This document shows positions 46,001 through 58,000 of a stretch of DNA of 64,000 nt, one piece after another. The position numbers and the translations under genes were made by a program. Each line of letters begins with the position of its first letter. Position 1 is the first letter of the stretch. The notes beneath the pieces are model-generated. The model was not told the DNA's origin. It did no database searches and worked only from the letters and a program-made list of their open reading frames with translations. The DNA comes from Ostrinia nubilalis. Lineage: Eukaryota; Arthropoda; Insecta; Lepidoptera; Crambidae. Location: NCBI RefSeq assembly GCF_963855985.1, contig NC_087112.1, forward strand, positions 7,008,501-7,072,500, read 5' to 3'.

Positions 46001-49000
46001 TGTAGTTGTAAAACATTTTTTTACTTTTTTATAAATATTTAGATTTAGATATGCATAGTATTGGTGTAACTGCTTTGTTGTATACATGCACAGATCAACT
46101 TTTCTCAAATACTATTGATCTGTAAGTTATTATTTACTGACATTTTTAATGTGATAACATAATTCTCTAGTGTGTATGTGTTAACATTCCATGTGCTAAA
46201 TTGTGTTTAAACTTAGGACGAAATCGAGTTTGTCGACGATTACGAGCGACCCGTATTGGAGAAGTATGAAAAGATTACACCGACACCACTCGATAAAAAA
46301 CCTAAAGAGGATGACACTCCTAAGGTAATCACATCACACTACTTTTCACTCACACACACAAATATTAATTTTTAAAATCCTTTAAAATGAAATAATTAAG
46401 ACGGTTTTCATTGAGCTAAAACAAAGTGATATTATTTAGGCTAAACGCGCATCTGTATCAGAAAGCGTTAAAAGTGAACAGGAGAGTGAAGATGAACCTT
46501 CTGTGGCTGGACCAGCCCCAGAGAAAAAACCGAAAACTGCTGAAAAAGCAAAGGTAATAAATAATTATCTAACAAATTCAAAACATTCAATGCATTTGTT
46601 GAAGTCCCTAATATATTCAATTAAATTAAAAAGATAATTCATTCGCTAAAAATTGTATTTCAACTTAGGTCGAAGAAGAAAAGGCCGAGCCAAAGAGGCC
46701 AAGCATCAAAAAAGGTGTACGTAAACCAGAAGAACCGGTTGACGAGATTTCTCAAGTTAAATTGTCCAAAACACCAACTAAACCAACAGAGGACAAACTT
46801 GAGGAACCACAGGTTGCTAAGACTAAAAAACCGGTTAAGAAGGTAAACTTTCCTCCATAACTTAAATAGTTTTATGAAATATAATAAAATCAAGTAAAGA
46901 AACTTAGGATTCTTAAACTTTTATGTTTCTGTAGCCGGGTGAACAACCCGAATTCGTGGATGATTATGAAAGACCCGAACTTGAAAAGTACGATAAAATG
47001 ACGCCTACTGCAACAGATAGGAATAAAAAGCAAAATGGTGTTCAAGAGGTAATTTTTATGTCATATTTTGCAACTTGTTTGTTCCTTACTTACTAAAGTT
47101 TCATATCTCAAATTAAATTTACTTAAAATTATACTTAGGCCGAGCCTGAATTTGTCGATGACTACGAAAAACCTGAACTCGAAAAATACGAAAAAGTTAC
47201 ACCTACACCTAAGGACAAACGTCGTCCTAGTGATACTCAGGTAAAAAGTTTAATAAAATAGAGTTCACTATAACCCACTTTGTTTGATGAAAACATTATT
47301 TGACTTATTCATTATGTTCTATAGGATGATAGTGAAATGATGAGAGGTAAAATAAAGCCTAAACCTAAAGAAGAAGAGCCTGAAATGCCATCTCTTCGAA
47401 AGCGTCCTGTTACAAAGGATAAGGTACAACATAATTTAAATAAAATCATTTACAAGATACGATCTCCCAATTTCAATTGAAACTAATATTAAAAATATTT
47501 ATTAGGAAGAGGAAAAACAGCCCGAGGAAAAGCCTAAGGCTAAACCCAAAAAGTCAGATGAACCTCAAACTAAGAAACGTCCGTCACTTAAAGAAAAAGA
47601 GGTATTAGAACTTATTTTATACACACACATAAACAACGAGTGGTTTGCAGAGGCACTATTTACAAAAGGACATTTTTCTCTATACTCTTCACTTACTTTC
47701 TACTTACTCATTTCACATACAAAGCTTCACTGCACACAATTCTAAGCAATAATCCTCTATCGCGGCCAAAACAATTATTATTATTCGGTAATCTTTTCAA
47801 CTTTTGAAAAAAACTTTGCATGCATGCCAAAAATGCTGTAAAAGGCTTCGCTTTATATGTAAATTTTCAGTGTGAGGTTTTTAAAACTAATAGCAGTAGC
47901 ATAAGGTTTGGATTCAATGAATTCATAGGTACCTACACAGAAAGTTTCAGAAACACCAGGTAGGTAATTAAAGTTAATTTTCTTCTAACGAGAATTGAAA
48001 CGTTTTGTTACTATTGAAGGTTGCAGAGGAAGAATTTATTGATGATTATGAAAGACCGGTTCTCGAGAAATACGAAAAACTCATACCGACACCTACAGAG
48101 AAAAAGAAGGTACACACATGCACACAGTTTGTTCGCACTATCTTCAGTTACATTTACTTTTTAATTATCATAGATAGTTACATTTCAATAACCAATTGAT
48201 ATCTTTATAAGGTCGAAGACAAAAAGGTTGCTGAAAAATCTAAGGCAACACTTGACAAAACGGACGAAACACCAGCCAAGAAACGTCCTTCTCTTAAATC
48301 AAACGAGGTAGGAACTACGAACTTAGGATTCTTTCATCTCTCTTTAAAGAGATTTGATTTTATTTGAAGTAACTAAACACAAACTATCTATGATAATAAG
48401 CTCGATATTATTTATTAGGAGGAAGAACAGAAACCACAAGATAAACCTAAGGCTAAAGTATCGAAGCCTGATGAACCTCAGTCGGTTTCAAACGATACTA
48501 AACTGTCGCCATTTGATAAACCTGAACCTACGACAGTTGATAAAAAACGACCTTCTGTCGACGAAGAAATGGTATGAACAATTTGAAGGAAAATTTCGCT
48601 ATACAAAAGACTTTTTGGCTGAAATAACTGGTTTTTAAAACATCTAGTAAACACTCTACTTAATACACATTTCCGGTTTCACAACACACAATTCTATGCT
48701 ATAAAACTCTATTGCGACCACCTACAAACTTTGCAATTTAGCGGCAATTTTCTTTTTTTATCTAGGAAGTGTAAGTATGTAAATAAATGCTTCACAAACT
48801 AGCATGGCAAGCTGTACAATGCTTAGCTTCGAATAATTTTCAAAGGAAAAAAGTTTGTCTTTACTGACGAAAATATTAAAAGGAAGAGTGATTAGCGATC
48901 CACCCTCTTATTTATAAAGTAAAATAGTGAAATATAGTTTTTTTCTTGCTGTGATGAAAGATAAAACTAGTTAACTTAAATTTTTATAAATAAAGGGGTA

Positions 49001-52000
49001 AGTATAATAGGTACACAAAGATTTCAACATTGATGAAATCAACGTTTGTGTAATATGTAGTTTACTTAAACTTGCAACAATTTTAAAGGATGTGGACGAA
49101 GAGTTTGTCGATGATTATGAGCGGCCAGTACTCGAGAAATACGAGAAAATAACACCAACGCCTACTGAGAAGAAAAAGGTACACTATGCAGTAATATTTG
49201 TAGTATTTCACACATTTAAAAATACATAAAGGTTCTTTAACTAAAGCCAAATTCGTATTGTTAGGATGATAAGAGTAAGCCAGAAGAGAAAGCAGAGGCA
49301 AAACCTGCCAAGACAGAGGAGCCCCAAGTCAAAAAGCGTCCCTCACTTAAAGGAAAAGAGGTATCAATTCCATCTTCTTTAAATATTCTTTGAATTTTCC
49401 TTTCCTTTCTCTTGATGATGTTTATTTGAAAAAAAAATGAGCTGTATCATCTTCTTATCATATTTTCTCACTGTCTCTGACTCTATCTGTCTCTATAATA
49501 TTCTCGTCAACGCCTATTCTTTAAATTAATCATGGTAAATACGTGTTATTAGGAGGACTCTACAAAACCAAAGGATGAACCTAAGCCAAAAGCTCCTAAA
49601 AAGGACGAGCCTCAACCTAAAAAAAGTGTTTCAGTTAAAGAAGAGGTATAAAATTATATCAGTTATTTTGTAGATTTAATAAATATTATTAATAAACTAA
49701 GCCGTGATATCAAAGTTTTGGCATCTTCTAAGTTCTTATTTTTACAAATGTACTTTCTCATAACTTATCGATTAAATAGGTTGACGACGAGAAACTTGAA
49801 GAAATACCAAAGGCAACACCAGTTAAAACAGAGGAACCTTTGACTAAAAAACGTCCATCACTGAAAGAGGTATACAAACACTCCAGTTCATTTCTATCTT
49901 CACCCTCTCTTGACTTTCTAATAAAAATCATTTGGGAATGACACTTGTAATATACCTACAAAACTATTTTATTAGGATGACGAGGAAGAGACAGTGGAAA
50001 CCACGAAAACCACCACAGAAAGGGTAGAAACAAAAACCAAGAAACGACCTTCTCTTAAAGATAAAGAGGTACACACATTTAGTCAAATTGTCAATTCAAC
50101 TTTATCTTTAGCAATTCTTTGCAAGACTCCTTTTGGGTCTGAAGCTTCAAACAATTGTGTTTATTTCGATGTCAGTTATTGAATAAAGTTATGTTATTAG
50201 GAGGAAGACAAAAAACCAGAAGAAAAACCAAAGGCTAAAACGCCTAAGACGGATGATGCAAAGCCTAAAAAGCGTCCTTCGGTTAAAGAACCTGAGGTAC
50301 ACATTTGAATAGCAGTAGTTATGACATAACATGCACATAACTAAATACGAATAACTGTAGTAGATGATAATTTACACAAGAGTAGAGTGAATTAGAATAA
50401 TACACGGCAAGAACTTAGATTAATATCACACTTTAAGTTTTCATAGCACACGCCACGCCACGAGCTAGCTCATAATCCTATTGCGATCCTCTTCCTGCAC
50501 CGACAAAGTTATTGAAATATAATAATAATAATAAATTAAAGCCACTCTGTAAATATAATTTACGCTTATGCTGTAAAATGCTTTGCTTTGTAAAAATAAT
50601 GTAAATATTAATATTTATTCAAGTACATATTGTAGTTCGTTCGCACAACATTTTGTTGCTAGCACAGTAACAATATCACTCAATAAAAAAGCATAAACAA
50701 GGTCAAAGGCATTATGTGCATTTTTAATATAAAAGCAAAAAAAAATCATCAAATAACTGCAGAAATACAATAACGCTTGCTACCTACATACTCACATAGA
50801 ACGTAACGTTAAAGGTTGCAGAAGCCGAATTCGTCGACGATTACGAGCGACCCGTTCTCGAGAAATACGAGAAAATCACACCAACACCCACTGAGAAAAA
50901 GAAGAAGGTACACAGCACTCGCACAATGCTTACAATATACAAATTGCTCCGTAAAACATTAGTAGTTTAGTTACAATGATATTTAGACTTATTTCTTTTC
51001 AATATACCTATTTGTTAGGACGACAAAAAACCAGAGGAAGAGGTTCCTTCAGCCACAGCTACTGCCAAACGTCGTTCTGTTAAAGACAAAGATAAGCCTG
51101 AGGTATGATAAAATCTAAATACAGTAAAATCAGTAGGGAATTTTTTGACGTCATATCCAATAATAATAATTCCAAATCAATTCCTTAGCCTATGGACGTG
51201 GACGAGGAGTTTAGTTTGTCCAAACCCAAAACTCCAGCCAAGCCAGGAAAGGAACCTGAAGACGTTTCGCTTACACACAAAACACCAGCTGAAATCAAAC
51301 CTACGGTTCGTACACTTACATTTTTGGTTTACGCTGCAAACCCTAAAAGCTTGCCAAAACAATCTTGCTGAATCCAAAAGAATATAGAATTAAAATATCA
51401 AATAACTTTCAATATAGGAAGACGAGGCTGAAGCGAAACTCAACATTAAGAAACCCGAAATCGTCGAAGAGAAAACACTTAAGAGACCTACACCTAAATC
51501 TAAAGAACAAAAGGTACGACAATTTTTGGATGTTTACGCCTTTAAAAATGCAATAGCCAATAAAAAAGGGAGATAAGAATATATCCATAAGTTAAGAATC
51601 TTATCAAAATTATTCGCAGACAGACACGGTGCCTATGAAAAATAACATACCACCGTTATCGGCACCAGACGTACTAAAACGACTATTAATACTTGTTAAG
51701 GTACCAGCTGGTAAAACGTAGTTACGATCTACTTCTATCGTGTGGTTAGAGAATTTAGTTTTAGGATAGATTTCAGCACCAATTTAATTGCAAATACACT
51801 TATTGGAGATTTTTGGAGAAAAAATATCACAACGCACACACGATTGTCAAAATAATAGTACACTTTTTCTTTTTATTATATTTTCACTGTAGATATTTTT
51901 ACTGCTTTCTCTTGTTCTATCTCCCCTTTTGACTACAAAAGCAAATACAGCATCACTGTTACCATCATTTTCTTCCTGTGAATATTATTTCATTATTTTC

Positions 52001-55000
52001 ACTATGGGGCCAGGGTGAGGACACAGAGGAGGCTGTCAGTATCACCAAGCCCCGAACTAAGACCAGCACGACTGCTCCTGAAGAAGCATCTCTTACACAA
52101 AAGACTCCTGCTAAGAAAAAGCCTACGGTACTGATCCTCTTTCATTAGATTATCTCAGCTTTAAATTGAAAATTAAATATTATGCTTTGTTATGAAATAA
52201 TATTTTTCAAACGAAGTGTATGATTCCAAAATTACAACGTTTATTAATTCTGTATCAGGAGGGATCAGAAGCAGCTCAACTTAAGGTGAAAAAACCGGCT
52301 GTTGTCAAAAAAGGAGATGACGATGAGGTAGAAAATTGCTCTAAATTTGATGTGACAAGCACAAATTGGCGTATTGAACATTGGCAATTGCAACCCAGCT
52401 GAGATAATTGACCTACAACTAATATTTTCCGTTTTCTAGATAGTCTAATCCAGTTTGGATTACCCTAAACACACCGTTTTTTTAATTGCCAGCGCACAAA
52501 AACTAACATCCTTGTACGCAGTAAACGAACGCTTATAGAACTCCATTAAAAGCTTTTTATACTTCTCTAGGCACCTCTGGTAGTACAAGATGGTAAATTC
52601 GAAAAACCACAACTCAAGAAAACTGTTAAGAAGACCACAGTATCACCTACAAAGGAGGTTGGGACTAAACAGACCGACAAGGACGGGGTAATCATTGACA
52701 ATGTTGAACTTCTTCGTGACTTCTATTCTTTCTGTTTCGGTCTTTTTTACTTCATCGAATGCAGATATAGCTACGGTCTAGGTTAGTCCAACGTATGTGC
52801 ACATAAAAGTGACTCTATACGTTTGACAGCTAAGACCAAGTCTGCTACTCTTGCGATCGGTGTAGTTTCTCACCCTACACTCTATATTTTATCAATATCA
52901 CTGTGTTTGCACTCCAATGCACATCCACACTCCCACAAATTCCACTGTATAGTTATACACCAAAATATATTTACTCAATGTTAAATGGTCGAATCAAAGG
53001 TTCTGAAGATGTCCTTCGTTGTTCTAGCACAAGATGGCGTGGGTTGTAAGTCGCATCGCATGTGCTTGATATTTGTTTTTGTTTAATGTTTCTGTGTTTA
53101 TTTCCAGCTTTCGGTAAGTAAGTACATCTTACGTACTAAACTTCAGACTTGAAATGTAAAACCCCTAGTAAAAAACTAAGTCTTCTTGACTTGACTTCTA
53201 AGTAATTGGTTGATTTTTAAATAAAAAAAAAATCAGGTGCAGCTCAGAACTATGGATGTCCATTTAGCCACTTATCTAAGTTAGTTTTAAAATTTTCAGC
53301 TCGAACTGGACTTTGTTGATGACTACGAGAGACCAGTTCTTGAAAAATATGAGAAGATCACGCCTACTCCCACGACTAGGGAGAAGAAAGAAAAGGAAAC
53401 TAAGGTAAGGAAACAAAATAATAAATAAATAAAAGACAATAAACCTGTAATTTTTAAGCAAGGTAATAAAGTTGTGGCATGAACTGAGTCTGAAACTATA
53501 ATAAGCTCAAATAAAGCCATAATGAAAATATTTTCTGCTTAAGTAATGATGGACTTAGCCCAAAATGTGAAAATACATCTGTCACATTTTATAATTTAGT
53601 TCATTTAAACCAGCTTCATTTATTTATTGGTTGTTATTAATTCTAACAGCAGGTTACGATGATATCACAACAACAGCAACGTCTAGAAGTGAAGGTAGAA
53701 TGGATATGTCATAGCGTGACCCCATCTCATTATCTTTTCCTGGCCACTTTAGATTGAATTTGGAAAATCTAGTTTATTTGATGACATGAAATCGATATTT
53801 TTTTATTGATCATCAAATACCCAAAAACAAACAGTTCATCCATAATGTGTTTCCCTTTCTTGAAGATTTTGATTTCTTTTGTATAATATTTCCAAATGTT
53901 CCGTCCCGTTTGACCCCAGTTAATGTTTATTTGCCACGTGTACATTTTCCTATTGTTTTGTTTTATGTTAGAGTTATGTCCAAGAATTCTTGTGCTAATA
54001 TAAAATTTGCATTTTCTTCCATCTAGACTGAAAGCCGAAGGACTTCAATCCAGTCTGAGGTATCAATTTCGAACTCAATGCCTTCTATTGCTTGGCTATA
54101 AAAAATAATTATTGCGGGTACTGCCAAAACTTTTTATCACATGTGCTAGTTTAACATAATCGGAAGTATTTTCTTCGATTTAGTGTTTGGTATTTTCGAT
54201 TTTCGTTATAAGCTTATCGCTCAGTCACACTTTTAAAAAAGTATGAAATTACAAATTGGTAAAATTTTTTAGGTCAAGGAAGAATCTAAGATTGAGAGCA
54301 GAAAGAGCTCCGTTGCTGAAGACAAATCAATGAAAGTAAGTGTCAGTTTAATTCCTCATACTAACTTAAAAGTTTTTGAAAAATAAATGAACGATCTAAA
54401 AGTTATCCCGAAGAATACTTACTCCTATCTTAGGTTTAGAAAATATTTTGAGAAAAAAGTCGTAAAGTTAGTTTACTGCTATTTATTATTTCTTAAAAAA
54501 CATCGCTAAGGGGTACGTAAGGGTCAGGGCCCCAAACAATAGATTTTCTATTAATTGTTTGGTTTTTCGTCAGTTATAGATATAGCACCCGAACAAGTAC
54601 TACTCGTACTGCTATATCAATTTAAATCATCTTAATAATTAACATCTTTCAAAACAGTTCACAAAAGAGACTGCAGAAAGCAGAAAATCATCGCTTTCTG
54701 TGGCCGAGAAGCAAGAAGTGGGAACACTGAAGAAATCTTCGGCCCAGAAGGTAAGTCTTGAAACAACTATCTTGCATTATTATTTTGGAAAATATCATTT
54801 AAATTGTAAATGTGAACTTTCTTCGATTAGAACAAAGTCCACAACCTTCTTTAAATTTTTAAATTCTATTTAGAGGTAGGTAGATATATAATTAGTTTGT
54901 TTAGCAATATTTAGATATTTTAGCATTGAAGCAAGCCCTGGGCAAGAGCCGCACCCTAGTAGAGTCCTACACCTGTAGTCATGTAGACAGTACAAGTTTT

Positions 55001-58000
55001 ATTACTACCCCCGCTTTGTAAGATTTGCAGTATATTTCCAGCGCATTTAGACCCACACCGTTTTAGAATTTGTTGAGATTTTCGTATCCACTAGTTAGTA
55101 TTTTTCTTATTTTGCATTCCTTTTCTAGATTAAGGTTTTACTCATAAATCATCATTGTAGGTACTATACCTATCAACGATTAACAAAATAATGTGTTGGT
55201 TAGAACTTTGACGAGTCGTATTTCATCAAAGTAGCATAATCCATCAATATTACGATGCTATAATATTGATGAATTATGCTACTTTGATGAAATACAAAAA
55301 TAAATACAATGTTAGGAAATGTTTTGTTATGTTGATTTACGGGTACCTTCAACAGAAGTAGAGTAGTTAGCAAAAATATTTGATACCTCTTCCCTTAAAG
55401 TATTACTGTAGAATTCAAGAGCTATGAACCATTTTATTTATATCACTTTGAATACTGCAGTAACGCTTGTATTTAATTTATGCAACGTGTAATTAAATTA
55501 ACTTAAAAGTTCTAGCAACAGATTTTATATTTTCACTTTAAATTTTTGAAAAACAAAAGCAATTAATTCTTCACACAAACAAGTTCTACGTTAATTTAAT
55601 TACACGTTACACACATGCAGTACCCAATGATGCTTATTCACATTCCAAATAACTTGTGATTTTAGCCTACCATTAAGGAACCAGAATCAAGTGAAATGAA
55701 CCAAATTAAATTAAAGGTAAGTCAGGTCTGAGTCTCTCAGCATGTCATTCTATCTCTATGTTACAAAAGAATATAAAGTTTCTATTTTCTTATCTCAATT
55801 TCTATGTAAAACATAAAAAACCAAAGATACTTCATTTATGTTTTCTTTTGTATATAAAATTTATTCAACTTTTCAATTTCTAATTATTTTTATATCGTGT
55901 GTTAAGTAAATAACTATTTTGTGATTAATTATACACGTGAATATACAAGAAGACAACAAGAAATAGGTACATCAAATTGTGTACTACGATGGGTAACGTT
56001 GTATTTTTGTAAATAGGACGACACTATAGAGATAGAAGAAAAGGTACCAACAGAATCTGTCGATAAGCCATCAGAAAAGACGTATCCATGGCGACCTACG
56101 AAAACAGACACTCAGGTATATACACATCACTCACAGAAACACACACTTACATATTATTAAACTTAAATCAAATAAAAATTATTTAAAATAATATGTCGTA
56201 TAGGAAACCAAAGAAAAAGTGGAACCTAAACGTAAGCCTAGCTTAGAAAAACCGACGGAACCAACACCAGTAAGACGAAGATCTAGTAAAACAAAGGTAA
56301 ACCTTCATAAAATTCTAATATCTCATATTATTTTAATTAACGAAAAGATATTTTATAAATAATATTAAATTATAACAACCTAAACAGGATACGGTAGAAG
56401 TTGAAGAAACTAAGATTGTAGAGGAGACAGAAACCAAGCGAAAGGTTTCTGTAGACAAACCAAAAGAATTGGCTCAACCTCGGCGAAGGCCAAGTAAAAC
56501 TACTGAGGTAGAGTCTTTATTACTATAGAATTATGTTTAGAAAATTAGTCTAAAGTTAATTTTATTTTGCACTAGCGGCCGCCCGCGACTTCTTACGCGT
56601 GGATCCCGTTTTATCCCCTTCATCTATCTTACGCAGTTTAGAAATTATCATTTTATTTTGCATAATACTTACAATGAGTTCTATGAACAGGAATCCAAGG
56701 AGAACATTGAACCTGTAACAATACAAAAAGTAGAAGCTCAGGACAAACCAGTAGTTGAAAAACCAGAGGAGCCTAGCTATCCTTGGCGTAGACCAAGCAA
56801 AGTTGAGGTACTTCAATAATACTTAATTTTTCATTACTAAGTTCATAACTAAACAGATGTTATCGATATTAAACTGATATTTTAAATAATTCTTCAAAAT
56901 GATCAAATATAGACAGATAAATAGCTAAAGCATTGAATTCAGTAACGTAAAATACTTTAAGTATATTTTGCTAATGTTATTATTATAATCAGGACAAAAC
57001 TGAAGCAATGGAAGTGACAGAGAAAGTATCTGTTGAGAAAGAACCAGAGCCTTCTTATCCTTGGAGACGTCCCTCTAAAACTACAGAGGTATTACAATCT
57101 CATTACATAAACTTCAGCTCATCTATACCTTTTTCAAAATAATATTATATTGAATTTCATTATCATTTAAATTTTAGGCTCCAGTAGAGAAAAAACTTGA
57201 GATACCTTCACCGGTTGTAGCAGATGAAAAGCCAAAGGTATTACTAGTAGTTCATTACTTAATAAACAAATTGATAATGATATAAATAAAATAATTAATT
57301 GCGATCCTAAATACATTGATTAAAGTGGTGATATTAATTTAAACATTGATATTGCTAGGAACCAGAAGCACCTAAAACACCAGTACAATCTCCATTCTGT
57401 GCTTGGCGTAGGAAATCTTATAATAGTATGGAGGTGGGTAAAATTCGATACTAAAATTGCAAATTAAATACCACATAAATACTTTTTAAAAACATTGTTA
57501 ATTGTAATTGTTCTTTAGGATGATTTTGAGGAGGTTAAACCATGGGAAACAACTAAAGAAACTGACAAACCAAAGGTACAATAAAAACAATTTAATTTCT
57601 TAAAATTGAACACTAAACGCAAATACTTAATAAAACTTATTTTAATAGGAACCTGTTGATGATATAAAATCGGAGAAACCCGTTGAAACGCCTAAACAAT
57701 CCCCATTCTATGCATGGATGAAAAAACCAAGCATTGAGATTGAGGTTGGTATAAACATTACAGTAAAAAAGTCACTCAAACTCATACTGAAATAAATAGA
57801 ACAATAAACACTCAACATTATTACTCATTTACTCATGGATCTCATGTAAACATTTTTATTACAATAGGAACCGGAAGAAGTTCCAAAAATAGAAATACAA
57901 CCGATAGAAAAACCAAAACAAACTTTATATCCGTGGAGAAAGTCAAACACGGAGGTAAAATCCTACAAAACATTCCACATTCATAATTTGAATATTTAAA

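Larger units (their letters stand above)
54751..55665 (+). other. bt: Projectin intron with two foldbacks
   Basis: The longest intron of the PEVK array (915 bases). It contains a 35-bp-arm hairpin (55218-55295) and a second inverted repeat (55484-55502 with 55590-55608). No exon recognised. Confidence 0.6.
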
